NCBI GenBank assembly: GCA_022559985.1
Contig: JAFJTR010000035.1
Location: 62,001-126,000, forward strand
Origin: Parastagonospora avenae f. sp. tritici 18332-5
Taxonomy: Eukaryota > Ascomycota > Dothideomycetes > Pleosporales > Phaeosphaeriaceae
Length of the DNA stretch: 64,000 bases
Reading direction: 5' to 3'
Below, piece by piece: positions 1 to 9,362 of the stretch (position 1 is its first letter; each line of letters begins with the position of its first letter). The notes beneath the pieces are model-generated. The model worked only from the letters and a program-made list of their open reading frames with translations, ran no database searches and was not told the DNA's origin. The position numbers and the translations under genes were made by a program.

Positions 1-684
1 TTCAGGACTGGTGGGAGGTCTGTGATGTAAACCTGGAGGGTGGTTGAGTCCGAGGGGATAGTGGAGAGTAGGACTCGGCGCAGGGTGCGAGCATATTTAG
101 AAAGGAGAGAGACAGGATATCATGTACTAAACCTTTACAGGCTAGCCTGCCCTTCGTCGGGGCCCGGGGCGTTGAATTCACTTTGAATGACGTCGATAGC
201 ACCAACCTTGGAAATCTTTCACTAGGCTTGAACAGATATATAATCGTGTGGCCACGATGAGCCAAAGAGGTTCTCCATGTCCAGGCGCTTCAATCCAAGT
301 CGCATCAATCACGAACGACCAATGTAGAGAGGCAAACAGTTGTTATTCTCTGTGTAGACACCTGATCAGTCAATGTGACGTTCTATATGCTTTTGCATGA
401 AACAAGAAAGACGCCATTACCTATGCGAGACGTTCTGATGCGGCTCGCGGAGTGTATCGAGAGTCAAAAATTCCTTGACCATCTTAACCATACGAGTGGC
501 GTAAAATGACTCTCATGGGAAGCTTCACAAGATCTACATTCAGTCATCAGGCAGGCTGAGGACAGGTACAGATTCATGATAACATGATCAATCATTCAAT
601 GATGTAGCTGTACATGAATTTCCGGGTCTTCACCGAGTTTCCTTTGGCTGTCATCAGAAACGCCGTCTATTTGCTCTCAAATAT
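1..684. other. No gene recognised at left edge
   Basis: Short open frames exist, the longest an 87-residue minus-strand one that runs to the window edge, but none has recognisable domain content or convincing splice signals. It may hold the 3' part of a gene lying outside the window. Confidence 0.4.
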
Positions 685-2238
685 TCAAGCAACACTCTTG
701 AGTCGAACTGGAGACATTTCTTCGTTGTCCTTTCCTCCGCTGTTCTTATCGTTCCAATCGGCATTCAGCTTTAGCGCCGCAAGAGGATATCTGAGCTCAT
801 TGGGGAAATCGTCGACATTGAGAGCCATCTCTTTCGCCTTTTTGATGAGACCCACGATCTTTTCCGTGTTCTTAGTCTTCGATGCAACGACGCTCTTGTC
901 GCGCGTAGACCCGATTGCCTTGAAGGCATCAGAGCATATCTTGTTCACCACTTTCATTTCGAGTTTGTCGACCCCATTCTTGTGGCACCACTTGTTGATA
1001 GTATCAAAGAGAAGTTTATGCTCATATTTGGTCCACTTGGTCTTGATCTGCTTGACCTCGACTTCGTCCCCATCGTGTCGTAGCTTGGCACGCTTCTTTG
1101 CCTTGACATCATCGTTTTGTTGAGCGATGGGGGGTGCCTTGCGTTTCGTCGTTTTCGCAAGCTCAGCTGCGGGACGCTCAGACAAAGGTACTGCATTCCA
1201 ATTCGAGGTCTCCGCATCTTGTGGTGGCTTTTGACCCAGCCCCTTTCCTTGTTGTCTTCGGTGAGGGCGCTCCGTATTCGGCAATCGCTGCACTCGCTTG
1301 TGGTCTGCACGAGGGCCATTGTCCGCTTTGTTCGCTTTGCCTTCTTCCGTGAAGATGTCTTTGAAAACTAGAGTGATGCCAGACGTTGAACGGAGAGCAG
1401 GTGAAGGAGCTGGCGCGTTCGCGTGGAAGGCATGCTGGGAAGCGTGTGCAGCCTGAGCCGGAGCAGACTGCATGATTCTCGTGCGTGTAGTACTGGTTTT
1501 ATCGCCATGATCGAGATTTTGATCATCCTTGCTTCCAGGGTCTTGCTCCCTCGACAGTGTTGAGTATAATGCAGGGTACTCCTTCCGGACTGTAACGTTA
1601 AGGAAGTCCCAAAGATCAGCGTTCTGCTCGGGGTTTGGTATCTCTTCGCTAGATTCCGAGTACCCGCGCAGCTCCTTGTACTTCTCTAGCATGTCCGGAG
1701 TGAGTGTGATTCGATCAATGATCTGCGCGCTCTCCAGGTTCTTTCGATGCCTCAAGGCGCTGTCAATCTTAGCCAGCCTCGTCGGGAGCAAGGCTTTGCG
1801 CATCTGAAGGAATTTTCGCTTATCCACTACAGTACTCTCGGGTTTGAAATAGTGGAGGAAGTTCTTGTAGATGACACCATCCGTTACGGCGACTAGCGGG
1901 TTCGAAGGCGTATGCATGATGGCTAGAAGTAGATCGTGGTACAGATGGACCCACAGGACCGCATCGTGACTTGAGCTGTTTCTCTCGTTGTCTTCAGTAG
2001 ACTGCATGTGGTCCAGACTGAGATGTTTCGGCGTGTCTGCAGTCCACGCGCCGTTGCTTGGGATCTTGGCCATTCTCTCGGTTGAGGCCGATGCTCGTTG
2101 GACACGTGTTGAAACCTTGGAAGTCCTGGGTAACGTAGAGTGGGACTTATTCGTCGCAGGTACTCCAGCAAAGAAAAGTAGCGGAAGAGCGAGGAGCGCG
2201 CCACTAGTCCAATAATGGACTAGAGCTGCGGCTAGCAT
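685..2238 (-). CDS. Hypothetical protein with C-terminal SANT/Myb-like segment
   Basis: An uninterrupted 517-residue frame with no family that I recognise by name. The N-terminus (about residues 1-30) is hydrophobic; a start at the internal Met near residue 56 (MAKIPSNGAW) is equally possible and would remove it. The middle (residues 230-390) is polar and probably disordered, with a basic KRKAPP/KAKKRAK patch that could act as a nuclear localisation signal. Around residues 400-480 a segment beginning KTKWTKYEHKLLFDTINKW resembles one repeat of a SANT/Myb fold, followed by a Lys-rich NTEKIVGLIKKAKE helix. The gene at 5649-6995 has the same order of motifs, so the two may be diverged paralogues. 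A nuclear or DNA-associated role is inference. It is the last of a run of minus-strand accessory genes. Confidence 0.6.
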   Translation of the reverse strand: MLAAALVHYWTSGALLALPLLFFAGVPATNKSHSTLPRTSKVSTRVQRASASTERMAKIPSNGAWTADTPKHLSLDHMQSTEDNERNSSSHDAVLWVHLYHDLLLAIMHTPSNPLVAVTDGVIYKNFLHYFKPESTVVDKRKFLQMRKALLPTRLAKIDSALRHRKNLESAQIIDRITLTPDMLEKYKELRGYSESSEEIPNPEQNADLWDFLNVTVRKEYPALYSTLSREQDPGSKDDQNLDHGDKTSTTRTRIMQSAPAQAAHASQHAFHANAPAPSPALRSTSGITLVFKDIFTEEGKANKADNGPRADHKRVQRLPNTERPHRRQQGKGLGQKPPQDAETSNWNAVPLSERPAAELAKTTKRKAPPIAQQNDDVKAKKRAKLRHDGDEVEVKQIKTKWTKYEHKLLFDTINKWCHKNGVDKLEMKVVNKICSDAFKAIGSTRDKSVVASKTKNTEKIVGLIKKAKEMALNVDDFPNELRYPLAALKLNADWNDKNSGGKDNEEMSPVRLKSVA

Positions 2239-2460
2239 TCACCATCAAGCAGCGGCAAAATTCGTGGCCGCTCTGCACCTACACAACTTGTTTTAATAGT
2301 CTTTTAGAGCATAATTGTAAAGTGTGAACCCAATCTAAATAGATGCACTGCTATAAACTGTGTTCTCCAGTAACCTCCAGATGACTTTTCGCAAGGAGAA
2401 GGCAGACAAAAGATTTTCCGGCGTCTAGTATCACTTCGATTGAGTTATTTTTTATTACAA

Positions 2461-2964
2461 TCATGTGTCCCATTTCCAAATAGCTTGATTCACATAGTGA
2501 ACGATCTGTGCATCGCTCTCCTGGGGGAAGCGCTCCAAAGCATCTAGGATATTGTCGATGGTGTGCATGGAGAAAAAGCCGTCTATGTCTCCTCTCATCT
2601 GATTGTTGATCCGCATTGCGCGCTCTTGATTCTTGGCTCTTTTAACCAGTTGGTGGTATTTTGCTTTCATCTCCTCGTCGGTGTCATTCGTTTCCATCCA
2701 ACTCAGTACAGTGTTCTCTTTGACGAGAGGGCAGCGACCGTAGTCTTCTCTCAAGATGTTCAGCTTTTCGTAGGCTTTCCCGTGGATATGACTCTGGCGC
2801 TTCAGAGCAAGGTCTCGATAAAACTCCTCGATATCCTCATGAGAATAAATAAGTTCTTTGTCTTCAATCATTCTTCGTATTTCCTGGACGTTGAATGGAA
2901 TATACCCATAGTCCATCCGTAACTCAGCGAGTATGTCTTGAGCCCTTTTGAGTCCTTCGTCCAT
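2461..2964 (-). CDS. Small hypothetical protein, helical and charged
   Basis: A 167-residue frame starting MDEGLKRAQDILAEL and rich in Glu, Lys, Arg and Ile in a pattern that predicts several amphipathic helices. I do not recognise a family. The frame is closed by a stop about 25 codons upstream of the Met. It may be an independent gene, or it may be reached by splicing from the gene at 3232-5193, whose last codons overlap a good donor (GTAAGT) and which is followed by plausible acceptors near 3157 and 3055. None of the simple joins tried gave one continuous frame, so it is kept as a separate gene. It is shorter than its neighbours and shows no signal peptide or membrane segment. Confidence 0.45.
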   Translation of the reverse strand: MDEGLKRAQDILAELRMDYGYIPFNVQEIRRMIEDKELIYSHEDIEEFYRDLALKRQSHIHGKAYEKLNILREDYGRCPLVKENTVLSWMETNDTDEEMKAKYHQLVKRAKNQERAMRINNQMRGDIDGFFSMHTIDNILDALERFPQESDAQIVHYVNQAIWKWDT

Positions 2965-3231
2965 GTTTTCGTGTTTTGTGAGTAAGCTTCCGCTATATCG
3001 ATTGACGCTTCGAGTTGTTGTCCAAGTGGTTTAGGAAATAACCGTGAGTCTCGCTGCGCAAGGCACAAAGCTTATGAGTCAACATCGTCTTGTTTCTTTT
3101 CCTTGCTTGTCAAGCACAACTAACCTTAGATTGTGCTTTTGGATTGTGTTGCAGTCACTGAAAAAGTTTGCCGCACCCCATCCGAGCGTATGCATTTTCG
3201 TGTCGATATGGCTGGTTCGCGAATCGCGCAC

Positions 3232-5193
3232 TTACTGATTGGCTCCTCTGAGTAGCTCCGTGAGTCTCTCATAGAGCTCACAAATATCCTCGCCGCTGTA
3301 CGAAAGATCACTCTGAACATATTCTAATGTTTTCTTCTCCGTCCACGATGCAAATGTGCCAAACTCTGCCAACAGTCTTGTATGTAAAAGCCACGCACGC
3401 CTGCGCTGTGGGCACGAGCACTCTTCGTAGGACTGTTTGAACAGGTCACCTTCATCATCACTCTCCTCGTCGTCTTCTCCAGTGTCACTGGAGCTTCCAT
3501 GAACGTTCAGCCTGCCCACCTGATCAGGGTTTGCGGTTCCCGATAGTTTGAAGTTTGGGTCTCTTGGTTTTTTCCCGTCCTCATCTTCAGACAGCTGGCC
3601 CGTCACGTTTTGGATCTGGTGGCGGGTTCGACGAGTAGTCCTGGGCTTTGCGCCTGTCGATGTTATGGTCTGGAAAGTGTTGTGTCCAATGTCTTGGTCG
3701 TCTGGTATGCGTTTTCCGGCCTCGCCCAGTACAAACTCCTCGGTTTCAACTTCTCCATCAGTCCAATGGCCAGTCCACTGCTCATTGCGGTCACGGCCCA
3801 CGACGGTGCCGTCAGGGTTTCGATCGTGCACGAATATCCTTCCTGGCTTGTTTACCGTGTGCTTCTTGTAGCGTATTTTGTGCGGCTTCGTCGATTCGGG
3901 GTCCCCCTTCTTCCTGTATTGAGGCAATCTAACCTTCTTGATGCTTTGTATGTCTGAGTCTTCATCTTCGTCGGAGTACGTAATCAACCCATAAGACTGC
4001 ACTTTTTTTCTACCGGTTCTCGAAATTGCATTACCCCAATCTGGAGATTCAAATGAGGTCGGCCAGTCGAAGCTACTTTCTGCATTGCCGTGGTGCAGTA
4101 GGTGATCCTTTGGTCGGAGCTTTAGAGTGCGGCGGTCCAAGGCGTACTTGGTCGGTGTCTTTTTGGCTGTATTATCCCCTTCCAATTCGCTGAAGTCTTT
4201 TTCGCTGTCTTCACTTTCGCGGCCTTCCTTCATATTCTTCTCCTCCTCAAAACGAGTCTGATCCATCGCCCATTCAATGGGCGTCATACCGTCTTTCCGG
4301 TCAAGTTCATTATCTTTTTGCCTCTCTGACCTTTTGCGGTAGTCTTCCTCCACTTCGGTAGGGTCAATGACCTTGCGTTTCTTCCGGGGAAACCGTTCCT
4401 CGAGATATCTCAGCCGTTTGCCATAAGGCGTGGTACCTCGAGTTGGTATTGTGTAGCGATGAGCGTCCTCTGGCCCCACAACAGTGGGGATTCGTTTACG
4501 ATACCCCAAATGGAAGCTTTTGAAAACCTTGATGAGCTGTACCAGCCAACTATAGTGGTCGTAAGTGTATTCTCCAGAGGAATTTATGTCAAACCTATTG
4601 GCAAGGTTTGCGTTCAGTGTCCCTCTCTTCATGACCTGCTTTTTCGGTGGTCTCATTGCTTGGCGCTCTGCGACAGTCTCAAATTTCTGTGTGTAATCTT
4701 CTTCTTTGCTCTTCCTATTCCAAACACTTTGATAGTAGAGAAAATCTTCCCATGCCGCTTGCGCTGTTCGATACTCCACAAACTTACGCCAGGTATGGTG
4801 TGTCGCATGCAGATGAGCCCTGTCTTCCTTCTGACTTTGCATGCCCTCTTCCATCTTCTTCTGTTTCTCCTCGTCGTATATTTCGCCAGTCTGTATGTCC
4901 GTATGCACCTTGTGCTCTTCCCACTTTCGCTTTGCACCTCGGGTGAATTTTTTGACCAATTCCTTTGTCGAATTGTCCTGAGCCAAAGCTTGTGACTCCA
5001 TCAACCACGTCTTTAAGCTATTCTTCGTTGCTTCCATCCATTCCAAAAATTCCGCATCAGATCCTGGTTGTCGGGGCCAATTCACTTTTCTCAACGGACT
5101 TACAAGTCCTGTGGGTGGGTCCGTAGCTTCGCTGGGCGGGCTCGCATTTCCCCCATCCCCCACTTTACCTTTAGATCGAGTGTTCAGTGCCAT
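3232..5193 (-). CDS. Hypothetical charged nuclear-type protein
   Basis: A 653-residue frame with no recognised domain. Residues 1-200 are helical and highly charged. A basic KRGTLN region near 190 and a cluster PRKKRKVIDP near 270 look like nuclear localisation signals; the latter closely matches the classical monopartite type. Residues 280-600 are mostly polar, with acidic runs (SEDSEKDFSELEGD, SDEDEDSD, DTGEDDEESDDEGD). The last 80 residues form a more ordered segment with a CSCPQRRR motif and a helical end (FASWTEKKTLEYVQ). The terminal stop overlaps a GTAAGT donor consensus on the minus strand, so the true C-terminus could lie in a further exon towards 2964. Chromatin or nuclear function is inferred only from composition. 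Confidence 0.55.
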   Translation of the reverse strand: MALNTRSKGKVGDGGNASPPSEATDPPTGLVSPLRKVNWPRQPGSDAEFLEWMEATKNSLKTWLMESQALAQDNSTKELVKKFTRGAKRKWEEHKVHTDIQTGEIYDEEKQKKMEEGMQSQKEDRAHLHATHHTWRKFVEYRTAQAAWEDFLYYQSVWNRKSKEEDYTQKFETVAERQAMRPPKKQVMKRGTLNANLANRFDINSSGEYTYDHYSWLVQLIKVFKSFHLGYRKRIPTVVGPEDAHRYTIPTRGTTPYGKRLRYLEERFPRKKRKVIDPTEVEEDYRKRSERQKDNELDRKDGMTPIEWAMDQTRFEEEKNMKEGRESEDSEKDFSELEGDNTAKKTPTKYALDRRTLKLRPKDHLLHHGNAESSFDWPTSFESPDWGNAISRTGRKKVQSYGLITYSDEDEDSDIQSIKKVRLPQYRKKGDPESTKPHKIRYKKHTVNKPGRIFVHDRNPDGTVVGRDRNEQWTGHWTDGEVETEEFVLGEAGKRIPDDQDIGHNTFQTITSTGAKPRTTRRTRHQIQNVTGQLSEDEDGKKPRDPNFKLSGTANPDQVGRLNVHGSSSDTGEDDEESDDEGDLFKQSYEECSCPQRRRAWLLHTRLLAEFGTFASWTEKKTLEYVQSDLSYSGEDICELYERLTELLRGANQ

Positions 5194-5648
5194 GAATTTG
5201 ATCCTTTAAAACGGGTCAATGACGGGGATAGCTGTGATTGAAGATGTAGGATGATTCTTGTCGCTCAAAGTCACACTGGGATGAAATCGCTACGATTGAT
5301 GAAAGTCATGTAATTTGATCCTTTGTTCCATTTCCGGAAATTTAGACAAAAGGATCGATTCGAGGCCTGAGGCTCGTCTACGTGAAGGGTCTTTTCCTCG
5401 CGGCTTTGTTCAGCACAACAAAGCTTCATCATGTACCATATATCCCGATCAAGCCAAATATAGTGAGCCGTGACCACTGTGTCGCTTAATCGGTCATAGA
5501 GAACAAAGCGCAAAATTTACATCTGATGAGATCAGAGCAATGCAAGGTGTATTATAGTGTATATTCGGACACAAGCAAATCCTTGATAGCAATGTTTCTG
5601 CAGATCCTCGTGCCCGATTCTGACCCACGGCTATGCTAGACGGTGTCC
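5194..5648. other. Intergenic, no gene seen
   Basis: This 455-base interval lies between two minus-strand hypothetical genes and should carry the promoter of the 3232-5193 gene and the 3' end of the 5649-6995 gene. An 80-residue minus-strand frame is present but has no recognisable content. Confidence 0.4.
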
Positions 5649-6995
5649 TCAAGAAGACTCGTCGCCTGTTATATCCGAGTCATTGTCCTGAACATTATGC
5701 TGAGGCTTTTCTTGTCCTTCGGCAGATTGGTGGAGAGCGTAGACCTTATCGATGGCTTCTTTGCTCGCATCTCGCAAAAGTAGGTCTCGGGAAAGTAATC
5801 GGCGCTCTTTTACAAGCTCTCCAATGGAGCCGGTGTAGCCGAGGGGTGGTACTACCGCTGTGCCACGCAAAGCATTAACCGCCGCAGCTCCATCGACGCG
5901 TCCTGACTCGTTGTGCCATCCTTCAGCCTTGAAGTCGATCTCCTTCTTGAAGTCGCTAGGCCAGTACATGCGGTTCATCTCAGGTGGCCCACTTCTTTTG
6001 ATCCTCTCGTCAAGATCATCCTCTGCCGTCTTAATCCACGAACCGTCAAGCTGCTGATCATCGTCTTCTTTCAGATAACTGTCCATCGCTTCTTCGTCGT
6101 CTTCTGGAATATCTGTGAATCTGTAACCGGCTGCAATCAGCCGATTGACCTCTTCGACGGGAGTCACTTTGACTGGGACCTCCCCCTTGAATACATTGGT
6201 AGGTGATCGACTTGAAGCGGCGACCAAAACATTCTTCCTAGAAGATTTACCATTGGTCGAGTGTGAGAGGAACTGATGCTTCTTATGCTGCTGGTCGCTT
6301 GGCGGTCCGAGAACATCTGTTGGTCCAGACGTGACGGCATCCATCGTGCCTGTTGGTGGCGCCACTTTCTTTTTCTCAGTGCGGCCAATTGTGCCCTTAG
6401 GACCTGTTTTCCTGACTTTCTTGATGGGAGCAGGCATATCCTTGGCGACTTGCTTCACTGCTTTTGTCGGACCAGACTTTGCGGTGACCGGCCCATGCTT
6501 CAGATGCGCCTCGATCTCATCCTCCGTGATATCAGGAATCCATGCGTTGTCGCCGTAGTCATTCATATCTTTCATAATATCTTTACGCAAGCCATTGACT
6601 ATTTTGTTTGTGCGGCGGCCGAGGTAGGAGGTGAACGAGATCCATTCTCGGCCCTCATTGAAGAAGCTGTTGAAAGCATTGAATACTTTTCTCACATGTG
6701 GAAGAGATGAATGGCTTTTAGAAGCCGCCGCATTGTGGAGTTTCTGGTACATGATCTCGAGGTATGCTTTTTCTTCTGGTGACCAGAGTTTGATGGTTTT
6801 CTGCTGCTTAGGCTCGCCAACCTTAGTGACAGGCGCGGGTGTATGAGAACTGGTGGGTTCGGCTGGATCCTTCGATTTAGACTTGCTTCTCGTTGCACGG
6901 CTTACGACGTCTGCTGGAACCTCTAGCTCATTTGCTGGCTTCTTCTTCTTAGCAGGTCCCCCTTGGCTGTCATTGTTTTTGCGTTTTGTTGCCAT
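5649..6995 (-). CDS. Hypothetical protein with SANT/Myb-like segment
   Basis: A 448-residue frame beginning MATKRKNNDSQGGPAKKKK, whose Lys-rich N-terminus is a likely nuclear localisation signal. After a Pro/Ser/Thr-rich linker, residues about 68-150 form a SANT/Myb-like unit: KTIKLWSPEEKAYLEIMYQ, then a second helical part with GREWISFTSYLGRR and a basic TNKIVNGLRKDI helix. Residues 180-290 are Lys/Pro/Ser-rich and probably disordered; the C-terminal part is acidic and helical and ends in acidic residues (NDSDITGDESS). The layout resembles the C-terminal part of the 685-2238 gene. I infer a nuclear protein of a lineage-restricted family; no precise function can be given. Confidence 0.6.
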   Translation of the reverse strand: MATKRKNNDSQGGPAKKKKPANELEVPADVVSRATRSKSKSKDPAEPTSSHTPAPVTKVGEPKQQKTIKLWSPEEKAYLEIMYQKLHNAAASKSHSSLPHVRKVFNAFNSFFNEGREWISFTSYLGRRTNKIVNGLRKDIMKDMNDYGDNAWIPDITEDEIEAHLKHGPVTAKSGPTKAVKQVAKDMPAPIKKVRKTGPKGTIGRTEKKKVAPPTGTMDAVTSGPTDVLGPPSDQQHKKHQFLSHSTNGKSSRKNVLVAASSRSPTNVFKGEVPVKVTPVEEVNRLIAAGYRFTDIPEDDEEAMDSYLKEDDDQQLDGSWIKTAEDDLDERIKRSGPPEMNRMYWPSDFKKEIDFKAEGWHNESGRVDGAAAVNALRGTAVVPPLGYTGSIGELVKERRLLSRDLLLRDASKEAIDKVYALHQSAEGQEKPQHNVQDNDSDITGDESS

Positions 6996-8328
6996 CGTCG
7001 ATCAGTGGTGTGTTGCGCTTGCGTGGGTGTCGAGCGTGTGGTTTATGATTGCTTTGGTGAGTCTCAGTTGAGTTCAGTTGTTCTGGAAAATCTTGTGAAG
7101 AGTGCAGTTGCCGATGCGCAGGCTTATCTACCAAGTAGACATTGTCCCAATTCATTCACGGCTCATAGGCATCCCAGGTAGGCCCATGCTTGGCCATTCA
7201 CCTCAGACTGGAGAGGCACATCACAATGTAAGGATAACAATGAACAAAGGGAAGGAGGCCAAGAAGAAAGGAACTTACAATGGCACTGTCAAATATAATC
7301 ATAAGTTCAACAATGTTGTGTACACTGTGATGATGTTGCCCTACCATGAACATGATGTGCTGCCTCGGAGAACTTAAATTAGATCACGAGAAAGATTATG
7401 CTGGTCATGTTCCGTAGCCGTGGTCGTCATTAAAATTTCGCGAAGTCATATCTTCAGTAGTTGATCTGATTTCCTGAATACGCACACCTCCCTGACCTGG
7501 AGCAAGACCGCCCTTGGGATCTCCGCCGCGAACCGGGTTGAGCATCTAGATAGACAAGTTAGCTTCAAACGAACCGCTGTAGGCATACTGAATTTAAATG
7601 GGCGCAGCTGTGGGAACAGGATTGTCAGATCCGCCACATGGATATTGATTCTTTCCGTTGCTAAGACAGCAGGGCGATGATCACCATTGCGGCCGCAGGT
7701 TTGCGAATCACTTCGTCCATTCACATTTGAGGCGAGACCTTCTACAAATTTCAAGGCTGTAGGAGCCCTTGGAGATTAGCCAAAATGTCTGGAAACTTTG
7801 ACCACTAAAGACTCGTAGTACGATCGACTGTGAGCCAGACCATTTTTGACCAGCTGTCATTGTTTACCATCGGTCAATAAATATGAGCTAGCGAATTTCT
7901 TCGGGCTTAAAAGAGATATGTTAACAAACGCGCTAAGTAGTGCTAAGAAGATGTGTAAGACTACATGTCTAGGTTGGATGGCGTGAAGTCGCGTGAAGTC
8001 GCATGTCTAGAGCGGGACGGCACATCGCCTGTCCAAACGAATAGGAATCAACCCAAGTGTCTTGCGGAAGTTGCGTAATGCGAAGAAAGGGGTGTCTTAG
8101 TGCTAGATGTGTGTCTTCGATGAATGCTGCGATGACATTGTGAAGATGGCGTGTGGCGACCCCGCTTTCCCGTAGGCAGGAGCGTCTTTCCTCATTGGGA
8201 TAGACCACTATGACTCTGTTATGCTGCAGGCGCATCTAAATAGTCCTGACCTCTTGAGCTCTCAGGCTTATTTGGGGCTTATGTCCTATTGTGCATTGAC
8301 CCGCAAGTGAAGATACCCAAGCACCACA
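6996..8328. other. Intergenic region without a convincing gene
   Basis: About 1.3 kb between the SANT-like gene block and the glyoxalase-like gene. Frames of 91, 102 and 88 residues occur but none shows family resemblance, and their composition does not look coding. The interval includes a short tandem duplication near 7982-8003 (GCGTGAAGTC twice). It should contain the promoters of both flanking genes, which are divergently transcribed. Confidence 0.4.
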
Positions 8329-9150
8329 ATGGCTCTCCCAGCCCTCGACCACCTGATCCTCTTCGTCCCAGTTGATCCAGAAACGAAGCTCCCCAAAGTA
8401 CCAAGGTTCTTCAAGAAGAACTTCACCCTCACACCGGGAGGCGTCCACGCCGATGGAATAACATCCAACACGCTCATTCTCTTCGCAGACGGCTGCTACA
8501 TCGAGCTCATCAGCTTCATTGATCCTTCGAAAGCTGACTCGCATTGGTGGGGCCCAGATGCGAATTTTCTCGGCTGGAAAGATTGGTGTCTTACCAACTC
8601 TAAGACTCCAGAAGAAAACTATGAGAGCATAAAGGAGACGCACGACAAGCCGGTTCACGGAGGACGAAAGCGCGCGGATGGCGTTGATGTGAAATGGGCG
8701 GTCACGTTCCCGAAGGGCGATAGTGGAGGCCAGAAAGTACGAGGGAGGATCCCGTTCTTTTGTCACGACATCACGCAGCGCAGTGTTCGTGTGCCGCTGT
8801 CAAAAGAAAACACGACGCATCCGTGTGGTGCATTGGGCATCACGCAGCTCTCAATCATCGTACGAGACCAAGACCTCCTCTACGAGACGAAGAAGGCTTT
8901 GGCTTCGCTGCTGGGCGATGGAGCGCCCTCTTTCCAGGCTACGAGGGTGCGGGATGTCGAGGGTCTGGCAGGTGGAGCTAAGATCATCTTGCGTTTACCA
9001 CATGGCGAGGCGGAGACCGAGAACACTGGCTTCTGGTTTGGGGACATATGTCTGGGTGTCAAGGCGACTGGCGAACATAAGCCTGGGGCGAAAGCGAGGC
9101 TAGATCTTGATGCCGAGGATGTGAGAGGCGTGTCGCTCGAGTGGGTTTGA
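8329..9150 (+). CDS. Glyoxalase-like domain protein
   Basis: A single-exon 273-residue protein. The N-terminal MALPALDHLILFVP, then the TPGGVHADGITSN and DGCYIELISF segments, are typical of the fungal glyoxalase-like (Glyoxalase_3 type) proteins of the vicinal-oxygen-chelate fold. A second half (CGALGITQLSIIVRD, later LPHGEAETENTGFWFGDI) repeats the pattern, giving two half-domains as in this family. It is probably a soluble cytosolic protein with a divalent-metal site; the substrate is unknown and could be a small carbonyl compound or a ring-cleavage product. It stands 212 bases upstream of a carboxylesterase in the same orientation, which may reflect joint catabolic use but could be chance. 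The Met at 8329 begins the conserved N-terminal strand directly. Confidence 0.85.
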   Translation: MALPALDHLILFVPVDPETKLPKVPRFFKKNFTLTPGGVHADGITSNTLILFADGCYIELISFIDPSKADSHWWGPDANFLGWKDWCLTNSKTPEENYESIKETHDKPVHGGRKRADGVDVKWAVTFPKGDSGGQKVRGRIPFFCHDITQRSVRVPLSKENTTHPCGALGITQLSIIVRDQDLLYETKKALASLLGDGAPSFQATRVRDVEGLAGGAKIILRLPHGEAETENTGFWFGDICLGVKATGEHKPGAKARLDLDAEDVRGVSLEWV

Positions 9151-9362
9151 GAGAATACTGCATACCAGTAACTTAAATGATGATCTGTATGTGTACGAGG
9201 TTCAGTATTTAGAGCATCATACGACGATAAAAGTCCTACCAAGAAAACATGTCCGAATTCGCTCACTCAGCCATCGACCAATCAGACCATTCTCCACATT
9301 AGCCTCGGCAAGGCGCGTTTCACTTCACCTTCCTTCCAACACCACACCACGATAAAGCCATC

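Noticed and set aside
2965..3236. Splice link between the 3232-5193 gene and the 167-residue frame
   Set aside because: Good donor and several acceptors exist, but the joins tried ran into stops or the wrong frame.
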